A stretch of DNA of 32,016 nucleotides from Lachnospiraceae bacterium (GTDB lineage: Bacteria > Bacillota > Clostridia > Lachnospirales > Lachnospiraceae): the NCBI GenBank assembly GCA_014804785.1, contig JAAUZD010000016.1, positions 5,281 through 37,296 on the forward strand, read 5' to 3'. The notes below the pieces were generated by a model that worked only from the letters and a program-made list of their open reading frames with translations, had not been told where the DNA came from and did no database searches. The position numbers and the translations under genes were made by a program. Below, piece after piece: positions 15,550-24,135 of the stretch (position 1 is its first letter; each line of letters opens with the position of its first letter).

Positions 15550-16065
15550 ATGTTTCAAAAAGGAGAATATGTAATCTATGGTAACAATGGAATATGCCTC
15601 ATACAAGATATTACTACTCTGAATATTCCAGGTGTTGATAAGAATAGGCAATATTATCTGCTAAAACCGGTATATGCATCTGGCAGTACTGTATATACCC
15701 CTGTAGATACAGCAGAAACTTCTCTTCGTCATGCCTTGTCAAAGGATGAAGCAGATAGTCTGATCCGGTCAATTCCTGATATTCCTCTGATTCCGCTGGC
15801 CGATGAAAAAACATTAGAGAAAACCTATAAAGAATATATGCGTTCCAATAATTGCAAAGCGTGGGTTCAACTAATTAAAACAATTTATCTGCGGAAGGAA
15901 CGCCGCATCATGAAAGGTTATAAAGTGACTGCACTGGACAACCGTTACTTTAATCTTGCAGAAACCTCTCTCTATGGGGAACTATCCATTGCACTTGGCA
16001 AACCGCGGGATGAAGTCAAATCCTATATCTCCAGCTGTATTGATGAAGGGCATGTGGAAGGCTGA
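15550..16065 (+). CDS. CarD/CdnL-family transcriptional regulator
   Basis: This 171-residue protein belongs to the CarD_CdnL_TRCF family, which binds the RNA polymerase beta subunit and stabilises open promoter complexes. The N-terminal Tudor-like part starts MFQKGEYVIYGNNGICLIQD and runs to the PVYASGSTVYTPVD segment (about 1-60). The rest is the helical DNA-contact part, with the basic stretch IYLRKERRIMKGYKVT and a final acidic helix. Length matches family members in Clostridia. Start ATG has a strong GGAGG 7 nt upstream, and its own good promoter lies just before. It is alone in its direction. Confidence 0.92.
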   Translation: MFQKGEYVIYGNNGICLIQDITTLNIPGVDKNRQYYLLKPVYASGSTVYTPVDTAETSLRHALSKDEADSLIRSIPDIPLIPLADEKTLEKTYKEYMRSNNCKAWVQLIKTIYLRKERRIMKGYKVTALDNRYFNLAETSLYGELSIALGKPRDEVKSYISSCIDEGHVEG

Positions 16066-16154
16066 TTACTGGATTTATGTAAAAATAGTTTACTACAGAT
16101 TTCCAATAAGTTCAATTATGCCAGAAAGCATTTTGAAGGAAATCTTTCTAATGC

Positions 16155-16197
16155 TACTGTCCATCTGGGCTGATGTACTGGCAGCCTATGGACAGTA
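16155..16197. repeat. Strong two-part inverted repeat downstream of the CarD-family gene
   Basis: TACTGTCCAT (16155-16164) pairs perfectly with ATGGACAGTA (16188-16197); inside, GGCTG (16168-16172) pairs with CAGCC (16182-16186) around a 9-nt loop. It lies between convergent genes ending at 16065 and 16220. No T-run follows on either strand, so it is not a textbook terminator. Confidence 0.7.
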
Positions 16198-16219
16198 ACA
16201 GGGCATTACCGCCATTCTT

Positions 16220-16528
16220 TCAGGCTTCCGGCTTCTTATATCCGATTTCAATCTCAGGATTTCTCTCCGCAAGTTCCTCTAGCACACGCTTTACTACTTT
16301 CTGGGATGAAGCATCTATCTTAAGCATTTCTCCTGCTTTTGTTTTCACTACAAGAAAGTGCATGTCAAAGTTGCCAACGCTGCAACAAAGCTTTCCCCTT
16401 ACCTCTTCAATTCTCATATATGCATGGGTTATTTCTTCGTATGGCAGGGCATACCACTTAAAACCTCTCTTATACTCTAATTTCTGCTCCTGCATCCTTA
16501 TTTTCCTGTCCTCAAAAATCATTGTCAT
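16220..16528 (-). CDS. Conserved small cytoplasmic protein, function unknown
   Basis: This 102-residue protein has no signal or membrane segment. It has alternating strands (YEEITHAYMRIEEVRGKLCCSV, then a segment ending HFLVVKT) followed by a C-terminal helix with basic and acidic faces. The pattern recalls PH-like or YcxB-type small domains, but I cannot assign a family with confidence. Start ATG has AGGAGGG close upstream; a second ATG two codons later is equally possible. It is convergent with the CarD-type gene and 89 bp downstream of the alpha/beta hydrolase gene in the same direction. Confidence 0.75.
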   Translation of the reverse strand: MTMIFEDRKIRMQEQKLEYKRGFKWYALPYEEITHAYMRIEEVRGKLCCSVGNFDMHFLVVKTKAGEMLKIDASSQKVVKRVLEELAERNPEIEIGYKKPEA

Positions 16529-16617
16529 TAACCCTCCTTATTATTCTACATGGATTACCTGCTGCCACACAGTTCACCATTTCAAAACTTTGTCCATCAG
16601 ATTGAAAGTAAAACATT

Positions 16618-17472
16618 TTAAGAGATAGATTCAATGAATCTTTCGATAAGTGAGTTTACTAATTCAGGCTGATCAGTATTGGAATTATGCCCTGCCTTCT
16701 CTATCCATTCAATCGGAATACCCGTAGTCTTATGCCATGCCTTGTTATATCGTTTTGTGGAACCGGCCCGGTCGGATTTGCCGCATATCAGAAGAGCCGG
16801 ACAGTCAACTATGTAAGGCAGATCTGCTTCTATCGCCTCAGCCAATATTCGATATCCATGACCTGCTAATTTTGCATAATGTTCTTGGTCATATGTCATC
16901 ATGAAATCGCGCATCAGATTCCTGCCATATTCAGAAACTGCACATCCATTTGCCCCTGATTTCAAAAGAGATTTCCATGGATAGTGACGGTATACAGGCT
17001 CCGTTCTTTTGAGCATCCATATTTCCATCCCTGTTACATACCGCCTTTGAAGCGGTGCAGAGTCAATGGAAATAAATCCCCCAAGCTTCCCCAGAAACCG
17101 TTCCATAAAAGCCTGTCCCACATATCCTCCCATGGACTGTCCTATGATAATCGGTTTATCTATTCCTTCTTTTTCCAAAATCTCGCCAAGCCATCCTGCC
17201 TTGTCCATCAGGGAAAACTTTAACTCAAACGGACGGGAAGAAGCATGTCCCGGCGCATCCCATGTAAGAATTCGATATTTACCGGCAAAATACTCTGCCT
17301 GTTTGTTAAACAACCTATGATCAGCGGTCAATCCGGGCAAAAATACAAGCGTGTAATCACTGCTTAATTTCTCACTCTCTGGCTGCTCACCGTTTGTCCA
17401 ATAATGAATGTTTCCGTAAGGTGTAGCGTGCACTTTTTGTAACAAATTTATGCCCTCCTTGGTCAAATCCAT
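16618..17472 (-). CDS. Alpha/beta hydrolase
   Basis: This protein (284 residues from ATG) is a cytosolic serine hydrolase. Visible are the oxyanion strand VFLPGLTADHRLF, the W-D-A-P-G-H-A turn, the nucleophile elbow GQSMGG (Ser113), a likely acid in the LLICGKSD strand and the catalytic His in EKAGHNSNTDQP. It fits the general esterase/lactonase-like group; the substrate is unknown. The ATG at 17472 has no Shine-Dalgarno, while AAGGAGG lies inside the frame, 8 nt before a TTG at 17445. The true start may therefore be that TTG, giving 275 residues. It appears to be transcribed alone or with the 102-residue gene downstream. Confidence 0.88.
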   Translation of the reverse strand: MDLTKEGINLLQKVHATPYGNIHYWTNGEQPESEKLSSDYTLVFLPGLTADHRLFNKQAEYFAGKYRILTWDAPGHASSRPFELKFSLMDKAGWLGEILEKEGIDKPIIIGQSMGGYVGQAFMERFLGKLGGFISIDSAPLQRRYVTGMEIWMLKRTEPVYRHYPWKSLLKSGANGCAVSEYGRNLMRDFMMTYDQEHYAKLAGHGYRILAEAIEADLPYIVDCPALLICGKSDRAGSTKRYNKAWHKTTGIPIEWIEKAGHNSNTDQPELVNSLIERFIESIS

Positions 17473-17498
17473 GACTCATTTTCTACTTTCTATTATAT

Positions 17499-17515
17499 AA
17501 AAGCATACTGCTTTT
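17499..17515 (-). terminator. Short hairpin after repeat-copy-A gene (weak terminator)
   Basis: AAAAGCA and TGCTTTT form a 7-bp stem with a 3-nt loop, and the 3' arm supplies four T. It lies 24 bp after the stop at 17539. The stem is short, so the call is tentative. Confidence 0.35.
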
Positions 17516-17537
17516 CCGCTGGATATCATTCTTTATA

Positions 17538-18153
17538 CTTATATCTGATAAACAGATGCGTTCACTTTTACTTTCCAAAAAGCATTCATGAGCAACGGTA
17601 CCCTTTTCGACGAACTCGGCGCAAAATAATTCATTCTCTCCACATGCAGCAGACATGAACTCCCTTGCTCTTCAAAAGATAAATGATAATCATCCCCCGA
17701 AAACTCTCGGTTATAATACTCCTCCTCTGGATCTGCAAACTTTATTACCATGGAGCCCCTGTCAAACATATAGCACAACCTGTCTCCTGCATTTTTGTGG
17801 CTTAAGATTTCTGTAATCTGTTCTTTTGTGTGCGGTACAAAATAAACATACGTCACGCGCATACCGTCCTGAGAATATATCAAATTGTTCTTCCCATCCG
17901 TATTTTTTCTCCACTCTCTTATGTACGTGCCGAGTACAAAAATGACAAAAGACGCATAAATCACCCACGCAACAAAATATTCCATGTCCTTTGACCTCCA
18001 TAATATCATGGTTGTTGACTGTTTTGTCGTTTATAAAGCTTTTACAAGCCTTTCACACGGCAAAAGCGGAATCAATGACATTCATTTTTTTCGCATTTTC
18101 TGATTCATATTATACAAAATAATGCTCATTTTTACCACCGGATAATATGCAAC
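17538..18153 (-). repeat. Direct repeat copy A (about 616 bp) on the downstream side of the helicase gene
   Basis: This segment contains a small gene and its upstream region and is repeated in the same orientation at 21374-22003. The upstream part (17986-18153) is nearly identical to copy B: I see about four differences, including one T-run length change. It includes TATAAT (18109-18114) and a leader of roughly 115 nt. Similarity stops sharply at 18153, where a 7-bp tandem repeat (TTGCAGG on the minus strand) begins. Confidence 0.9.
17539..17985 (-). CDS. Small single-pass membrane protein, copy A of duplicated gene
   Basis: This 148-residue protein of unknown function has an N-terminal membrane helix (about residues 4-20, AWVIYASFVIFVLGTYI). 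It is followed by a basic patch and a soluble domain beginning TYVYFVPHTKEQITEILSHK. Copy B (21375-21836) has the same C-terminal domain, ending KVKVNASVYQ, but differs clearly in the helix and the linker after it. ATG 17985 is chosen because GGAGG lies 9 nt before it; the longer frame would include that site. The duplicated genes flank the helicase gene. A membrane accessory or immunity-like role is only a guess. Confidence 0.75.
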   Translation of the reverse strand: MEYFVAWVIYASFVIFVLGTYIREWRKNTDGKNNLIYSQDGMRVTYVYFVPHTKEQITEILSHKNAGDRLCYMFDRGSMVIKFADPEEEYYNREFSGDDYHLSFEEQGSSCLLHVERMNYFAPSSSKRVPLLMNAFWKVKVNASVYQI

Positions 18154-18187
18154 CTGCAACCTGCAATTGCAAGTGTGCCTGCGCATC

Positions 18188-21100
18188 CTAGTGTCTTATT
18201 GAAAAATAGTTTAACAATATCTCCTTGATATGGTTATAGCGTCTGGCATAAGAATTTTCCACACGGATAATCTGTAGATTATGTGCTTTGCATATTTCAT
18301 TCTTCTTGCAATCCCTATTCTTTACAATATCATTTTCAAAGTGTTCTTTCCCATCCAGTTCAATCGCCAGAACCGGTATCTCATGCTTCTCCAACACCTC
18401 GTATACGACAAAGTCAAAGCGCCCGTTATAAAACAAATCGCTATAATTGATGTTGTCTGTAAACACATGAGAAATCGCCACCTCTTTATATACCTTATAT
18501 GCACTTTGCGAGAGCCAGATATTTTCCAACGCATGCGTCAAGTTCTGCAAAAATGCTTCTTCCGTAGCTGTGCTAAAGGGCTTTACTCCCAACGCCCGGG
18601 AATTTGTCTGCTTCTGTGTGACCTTTGACTGTCCATTTGTCCGGACATACTGTACCAATTCAAATAAATCATCCTCCCCGTCCTTTTGGTGCAGCCTCTC
18701 CAAATTTGGGGTATTTGACAATACAATCAGCTTCTCCTTCGCCCTGGAAGTTGCTACATTAATTAATTCTTTATTGTTTTTCAACCATTCGTAAGTTCCT
18801 GCTTTTGTCTGATTCGTAATTGCTGTGGAAAACAATACCACATCCTTTTCATCCCCCTGAAAGGCATGGACTGTACCGCAGGTTACATTGGACAGGTTTT
18901 CGCTTTTCAACATTTTTTCAATCAGGTTTTTCTGATTGACGAAAGGTGTAATGACACCAATGGACTTATCCTTATTTGCTGATGCATACTTTATAATCTC
19001 CGATGCCTCTGCTGGCGCAGTATTTTTATAATCCGCCTCGTCATTTTGTACATTCACATAAATCAGTGGCTGTGCCTCTTTACTCTCTGTCATGACATGC
19101 AGCTTAGAATTATAATATTTCTTATTATTGAACTCTATTATCTGTTTATGGCAGCGATAATGATTATGTAAAAGAATTTCATCACTGACCGCATCACATG
19201 CAAGATATGTTTTATATATCGAGTTTTTCCGATAATCGTAATCATCTGAAACATTATATCTTTTCTTTAACTTCTGATTCGTCATCTCATCCAGTACGAT
19301 TACGGGATTAAGCTGCTGTGGATCCCCTACCAGCATCAAACTTTCGCCGCGGATAATAGGTACAAGAGAAATTGCTGTATTGCATTGACTTGCCTCATCG
19401 ATAATCGTCATATCAAACAGCGGTTCCGGTTTTCCCAATCGGTGTGCAGATATACAAGTGGTTGCAATAATGGGGAATATCTTTTGCAGTTTCTTTATAT
19501 TTTCTGAGTCGCTTAAGTATTTTGCAAAACTGACAGCCTGCGTCTCTTCATCCTCCGTCAGAATAATATCTCTTAAATCCTTATTTTTAGGCTCGTTCAG
19601 CTTTTGAATATATTTTGCTGACGTATAATAAAGATACTTTCCAAGTTCTTCCGGATGGTCATCCAACAGTTCTAATGCTTGTTCATCAGTAATCGCACCT
19701 GTCTTTTCTATTTCGATGTTGACCCGTCTTAACTGTCTTCCGCTTAAGTCTGTCTGGAACGGCAGCATCTGCAAAGACTGCTTTCCCTTCTTTTCATACT
19801 CCAGCAACCTGTTCAAGGTCTCGCTTCGCTCTTTCAAATCCAGCAGTTCCTCATATCGTTTTAACAAATCCGATAACTTTTTGGCGCGCTCTGCCCGGTC
19901 ATCCTTGTTTCTGTCCAGTGTCTTTTCAAACACGGTTATCTCCTGAACCTGATAGTACAATGCTTTCATGTATGATAATGCTTCTTTTACTTTCTCATTA
20001 TTTCCCAGGCGCAGGATGGGGAATGGTATCGTTCTCCCTTTGTGCTGCATGCTTGAAAGTTTTTCAAATACACTATTAATCGGGTGATTATTGTATGATG
20101 CAAACAGCACTGTTTTTTCGTTAAAAAAAGCGGTGGCGATGGTGTTGATAATCGTATTCGTCTTGCCCGTTCCCGGCGGTCCCTGAATATAAGCAACAGG
20201 ATATTTCATCCCATTGTTTATCGCCAGAAGCTGGTCCATGTTGACGCGCTGATTAATCAGCGCAATAGGATATGCCTTTTTACGAATGGGGCGATTTAGC
20301 AAATCTCCAAAAAATGCCTTAATCGGTACCGGCACCTCATTTTTATGATACATATCGACAATCGACTCATATTCCTTATGCAAGTCTAATGCAATATCCA
20401 TTCCAAGACCTATCACATAAGGCATATCATCTGTTCCAAGACTCTGTCCTCTTCTTTTCGTTATGCAGTCCTTTATTGTCTCCTGATTTTCTTCAAAATT
20501 CTTCAAAAGTTCATATTCTTCTGCATCAAGGTATCGCCGTATGTTCTCCGTTGTTCCATCCAAAGTATACTCTGTACAAATCGTGATTTCGTCATCCGGT
20601 CGCAAGACCCTTCTTTTCACATCCAATTGCAGCTTTCTATATGCAAGCACATAAAGTCCCTTCGCGGTATGAATACTAAGAACATTCATTGCAAGCTGTT
20701 GAATCTTTAGTCGTCCATCTCTGCTTCCTTTTTCTTCTGCCTTGTATTGAAAATTCTGCACAATCGTGCGGAACTGCTCCTCGCTTAATTCATAAGCATC
20801 TCCCTTAAAACTTTCCCTGTCTAAAAAACGAACCAATTCGAAATCTAAATAGTATGGAACAGCATCCATCCGATTGCACATTTCCAAATAATTTAAGATT
20901 TTCAAATTGGCTGTATTATCAAATAATCCTTTATACTTATGTGGGTTTAAATAGACATCACGGACTAATTCCCGATTGACAGGACAGTAAGAACCCTCAA
21001 TCACTTTAGATGACAGAATAGAATCAATATAAATATAATCATAGGTATCTGTTGTGTATTTGCTAAGATGAAGCCCATCTACCGCTAAGGTGCGCTTTGC

Positions 21101-21223
21101 AACGTTCAGATTGCGAATACCAATCCAATACTTCGTAATCTGATTTTCTTTGTTGCAATATTCTATCCCCAGCCATTTTCCCTCATGTATGGCACGAAAG
21201 ATATCACGGTATATTGAATTCAT
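18188..21223 (-). CDS. SF1 helicase with WYL-like N-terminus and DUF2726-type nuclease-like C-terminus
   Basis: This is a 1011-residue cytosolic protein. Residues 1-85 look like a WYL-type ligand/regulatory fold (AIHEGKWLGIEYCN, RTLAVDGLHLS). The helicase core carries Walker A GPPGTGKT (348-355), a long insertion with coiled-coil character (about 430-540), Walker B IIDEASQ (607-613), GDPQQL (633-638), HYRCHKQI (688-695), TVHAFQGDEKDVV (784-796) and VATSRAKEKL (823-832), as in UPF1-like SF1 enzymes. The end (about 885-1011) matches DUF2726, a restriction-endonuclease-like fold, with RFDFVV (Asp937) and IELDGKEH (Glu955, Asp957, Lys959). I infer a DNA- or RNA-processing defence protein. ATG follows AAAAGGGG; TATAAT on the minus strand lies at 21300-21295. 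It sits alone between direct repeats. Confidence 0.88.
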   Translation of the reverse strand: MNSIYRDIFRAIHEGKWLGIEYCNKENQITKYWIGIRNLNVAKRTLAVDGLHLSKYTTDTYDYIYIDSILSSKVIEGSYCPVNRELVRDVYLNPHKYKGLFDNTANLKILNYLEMCNRMDAVPYYLDFELVRFLDRESFKGDAYELSEEQFRTIVQNFQYKAEEKGSRDGRLKIQQLAMNVLSIHTAKGLYVLAYRKLQLDVKRRVLRPDDEITICTEYTLDGTTENIRRYLDAEEYELLKNFEENQETIKDCITKRRGQSLGTDDMPYVIGLGMDIALDLHKEYESIVDMYHKNEVPVPIKAFFGDLLNRPIRKKAYPIALINQRVNMDQLLAINNGMKYPVAYIQGPPGTGKTNTIINTIATAFFNEKTVLFASYNNHPINSVFEKLSSMQHKGRTIPFPILRLGNNEKVKEALSYMKALYYQVQEITVFEKTLDRNKDDRAERAKKLSDLLKRYEELLDLKERSETLNRLLEYEKKGKQSLQMLPFQTDLSGRQLRRVNIEIEKTGAITDEQALELLDDHPEELGKYLYYTSAKYIQKLNEPKNKDLRDIILTEDEETQAVSFAKYLSDSENIKKLQKIFPIIATTCISAHRLGKPEPLFDMTIIDEASQCNTAISLVPIIRGESLMLVGDPQQLNPVIVLDEMTNQKLKKRYNVSDDYDYRKNSIYKTYLACDAVSDEILLHNHYRCHKQIIEFNNKKYYNSKLHVMTESKEAQPLIYVNVQNDEADYKNTAPAEASEIIKYASANKDKSIGVITPFVNQKNLIEKMLKSENLSNVTCGTVHAFQGDEKDVVLFSTAITNQTKAGTYEWLKNNKELINVATSRAKEKLIVLSNTPNLERLHQKDGEDDLFELVQYVRTNGQSKVTQKQTNSRALGVKPFSTATEEAFLQNLTHALENIWLSQSAYKVYKEVAISHVFTDNINYSDLFYNGRFDFVVYEVLEKHEIPVLAIELDGKEHFENDIVKNRDCKKNEICKAHNLQIIRVENSYARRYNHIKEILLNYFSIRH

Positions 21224-21373
21224 ATTTCCCCTTTTCCAGCTTTTCTTTAGAATCCTTTTTATTCTCTGCTTTTCGTGTAGATTAGCATGGAAATATTATA
21301 CAATAGAATTCTCTCACAATAAAGATAAATCGTAGTAATTGATTTCAATTCTCTAAATTTTTTAGCTTTCACA

Positions 21374-22003
21374 CTTACTTCTGATAAACAGATGCGTTCA
21401 CCTTTACCTTCCAAAATTCATTCATGAACAGCGGTACTCTTTTCGTCCTTGTTTCCAACGAACCCGGCGCAAAGCACTTCATTCTCTCCACATACAGCAG
21501 ACATGAATTTCCCTGCTCTTCAAAAGATAAATGATAGTCATCCCCCAAAAACTCTATGTTATGAAACTCTTGCTCTGGACCTGCAAACTTTATTACCATG
21601 GAGTCCCTGTCGAACACATAGCATAACCTGTCTCCTGCATTTTTATGGCTTAAAATTTCTGTAATCTGTTCTTTTGTGTGCGGTACGAAATAAACATATG
21701 TCTTATGTATGTCATCCTGCGCATATATCACATACCTGTTCTTCTCCCCTGAATATCTTCTCCACTTCCTTATGTATATCACAAGTACAAAAATGCATAA
21801 AAAATAGAAAAACGCATCAGTAACAAAATCTTCCATGTCCTTTGACCTCCATAATATCATGGTTGTTGACTGTTTTGTCGTTTATAAAGCTTTTACAAGC
21901 CTTTCACACGGCAAAAGCGGAATCAATGACATTCATTTTTTCACATTTTCTGATTCATATTATACAAAAGAATGCCCATTTTTACCACCGGATAATATGC
22001 AAC
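21374..22003 (-). repeat. Direct repeat copy B (about 630 bp) on the upstream side of the helicase gene
   Basis: This is the same orientation and content as 17538-18153: a small membrane-protein gene plus its upstream region with TATAAT at 21959-21964. Similarity stops at 22003, next to the 3' end of the CmpB-like gene, and near 21374. Recombination between the two copies would remove the helicase gene and leave one copy. Confidence 0.9.
21375..21836 (-). CDS. Small single-pass membrane protein, copy B of duplicated gene
   Basis: This 153-residue protein is paralogous to the one at 17539-17985. It has a membrane helix near FFYFLCIFVLVIYI, then KWRRYSGEKNRYVIYAQDD, then the conserved domain from TYVYFVPHTKEQITEILSHK to KVKVNASVYQK. 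It is longer than copy A by a few residues, chiefly an ETRT-containing segment near the end. Start ATG 21836 is again set by GGAGG 9 nt upstream. The gene lies 151 bp upstream of the helicase gene in the same direction, so read-through into the helicase is possible. Function unknown. Confidence 0.75.
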   Translation of the reverse strand: MEDFVTDAFFYFLCIFVLVIYIRKWRRYSGEKNRYVIYAQDDIHKTYVYFVPHTKEQITEILSHKNAGDRLCYVFDRDSMVIKFAGPEQEFHNIEFLGDDYHLSFEEQGNSCLLYVERMKCFAPGSLETRTKRVPLFMNEFWKVKVNASVYQK

Positions 22004-22018
22004 TCTTCATTATTCGGA

Positions 22019-22561
22019 CTACAAAGAAATCCCATCCCCCATATTAGGATGCGTCGCACAATACGCTGCATCTATTACAAAAACAAGCAGGAAGACCAGG
22101 CATAGCGCAACCCTCCATTTTTTCGGTATCCTGCGGTACATTTTTTCATAGAAGGGCAAAAACAGGCACACCAGCGCAGTACCTCCAAGTCCAAAGGTCA
22201 CTGTCCCGAGCAAGCAGATTCTTCCGCTGATATTTAAAAAGTGTCCACTGTAATCCCACCATCTCACTCCAAAACGCCTTTCCAGAAAAAAGCTGGTCAG
22301 GTATTCCAGAACCGAACAGAGTAATGCAGATAAGAAGAACACCCTCACCGGCTTTTTCCTAAATGAGCGGAATAAAAAACAAAGCGAAAGCCCTCCGACA
22401 CCATAAATGGGCAGATAGGGACCTCTGTATACACCTCTGTTTATAAAAGCATGTTCCGTAAACATGTACAAAATAACTTCCCAGAGCCATCCGGCAAAGG
22501 CAAGGATAAAAAACAACAATACATAATAATCAAATTCATGGGACATTTTTTTCTTTTCCAT
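22019..22561 (-). CDS. CmpB-like multi-pass membrane protein (putative ABC_trans_CmpB family)
   Basis: This 180-residue protein has about five membrane segments. It shows the family pattern GWLWEVILY, then NRGVYRGPYLPIYGVGG, then WWDYSGHFLNISGRICL and a Gly-rich TFGLGG. This matches the PF06541-type proteins often called putative ABC transporter permeases, whose real function is not established. The conserved W-x-x-E and RG-x-x-x-GP residues are all present. Start ATG 22561 has only a weak purine-rich stretch before it; an ATG five codons later is possible. It is 61 bp downstream of the MATE gene, so the two may be co-transcribed. Confidence 0.82.
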   Translation of the reverse strand: MEKKKMSHEFDYYVLLFFILAFAGWLWEVILYMFTEHAFINRGVYRGPYLPIYGVGGLSLCFLFRSFRKKPVRVFFLSALLCSVLEYLTSFFLERRFGVRWWDYSGHFLNISGRICLLGTVTFGLGGTALVCLFLPFYEKMYRRIPKKWRVALCLVFLLVFVIDAAYCATHPNMGDGISL

Positions 22562-22622
22562 ATTCTTTAGAATGCCCTGACAATATCATTTTCTATACCT
22601 TTATCAAAAAATATGCAGATAT

Positions 22623-23945
22623 CTAACTGCGAATCAAGCTCTTTTCCTTCCATCTTCCGCTCAGCCAGCGCAGGAACATGCATACCGCCCTGACACATTC
22701 ATCCATCGCCAGACCAATATAAGCGCCTACCACCATCATTCCCAAATGTATTCCAAAAAACCATGTGCCTCCTACTGCACACAAATACATGAATACTGCT
22801 CCAATTACCGTTGTAAATATAGCATCTCCGCTGGTTTTTAGTGCATTGCCAAAGACTAAATTTGTTGTCCGTCCAATCTCAAGAAAAATATCCACCGCCA
22901 GCAGTTTCCCGACCAGTGTAATCATAGCTGGGTCATCTGTGAAAATCCGCATCAACAGGCCTGAAGTGAGCGCAAATGAACTTTCCAGAACGGCTGCTAC
23001 TATGATTCCAATTACCGCCGCCTTCTTTGTTCCTTTATCACATTCTTCATATTCTCCGGCGCCAATCCTCCACCCTGTCAGAATCGCATTTGCCTGGGCA
23101 AGGGCTGCGCCAGCGCAATAAGCAAAATTGGATATCTGCGCGGCATAAGAGCGCGCTGTCACGTTGATACCATCTGCATCCATCTGATTTAAGAAACGAA
23201 TAATCAACATCATTGCGAAATTATATAGTCCTGTTTCCATCGCAGAGGGTAAACCAATACTTACAATTTGTTTCAGCACTACTTTATTTGAAATACGCTC
23301 CGGATCCTTCCACGCATCCACTAGCCGGCGGGATGCCACTACTACAAGTACAAGGTTCAGCATCCTCGAAATCACTGTGGCAATCGCCACTCCCATTACC
23401 CCCATATGAAAACCAAATAGGAAAAGGGAGTTTAAAATCAAATTTATAACATTTCCTGCCATTGTTGCCGCCAACGGCTCTTTGGTATGCCCAAAAGCCC
23501 TGAGATAGCTGGAAAAAATCGGAATCAAGGCATTTAAAATACAGCATCCGCCCACAATCCTCAGATAGACGGCAGCATATCCATGTAACTGCTGCGCCAC
23601 TCCTACCAACGCCAGCACCTTTCCTGCCAAACAGAATAAAAGGATAGATAAAACCGCACCAATTACCGCATTAAACATCAGTCCCAGCTGTCTTGCCTGA
23701 TATGCTACCCCTTTTCGGTCTGCGCCTATGTATTGCGTCATGACGGCAATCATTCCGGAAGAAATAATGGAAAACATAATGATAAAGATTCCAATATACG
23801 TATTTGCCGTTCCCACTGCACCTACCGCTTGATCTCCAACCGAAGACAACATCATGGTATCTACCATGCCTGCCAACATGTGAAACAAAACTTCCAGACA
23901 TATTGGAATGAAAAGTTGCCTTAGAGTTTTTCTTTCGCCCTCCAT
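22623..23945 (-). CDS. MATE family efflux transporter
   Basis: This 440-residue integral membrane protein has twelve hydrophobic segments in two similar halves, as in NorM/DinF-type cation- or proton-coupled drug exporters. Family features include the opening IPICLEVLFHMLAGMVDTMMLS, the loop SSVGDQAVGAVGTANTY and the mid-protein repeat of the first half near IVSIGLPSAMETGLY. Start ATG has GGAGG 10 nt upstream. A TATAAT box on the minus strand at 23986-23981 is a likely -10, though no good -35 is seen. The 190 bp between that and the antitoxin promoter show nothing else I can name. The substrate is unknown. Confidence 0.93.
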   Translation of the reverse strand: MEGERKTLRQLFIPICLEVLFHMLAGMVDTMMLSSVGDQAVGAVGTANTYIGIFIIMFSIISSGMIAVMTQYIGADRKGVAYQARQLGLMFNAVIGAVLSILLFCLAGKVLALVGVAQQLHGYAAVYLRIVGGCCILNALIPIFSSYLRAFGHTKEPLAATMAGNVINLILNSLFLFGFHMGVMGVAIATVISRMLNLVLVVVASRRLVDAWKDPERISNKVVLKQIVSIGLPSAMETGLYNFAMMLIIRFLNQMDADGINVTARSYAAQISNFAYCAGAALAQANAILTGWRIGAGEYEECDKGTKKAAVIGIIVAAVLESSFALTSGLLMRIFTDDPAMITLVGKLLAVDIFLEIGRTTNLVFGNALKTSGDAIFTTVIGAVFMYLCAVGGTWFFGIHLGMMVVGAYIGLAMDECVRAVCMFLRWLSGRWKEKSLIRS

Positions 23946-24135
23946 GAATCATATGCCTCCATAATTTAATCTATATTGGCATTATACTATTTTTTCTTTT
24001 CCAATTCTTATAAAATACGCTTATTTTACTAGCACAAAACTATTATTTAGCTTGTCTTAAAATTATACTCCCAGCTTAACGGCTATTTTAACAGCGCAAT
24101 TACTCAAATCTTTTAATCTGCAACTTTCCCTTTGG

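Noticed and set aside
17538-22003. A transposon or integrative element around the helicase gene
   Set aside because: No transposase, integrase, terminal inverted repeats or att-like site was seen; only long direct repeats containing genes.
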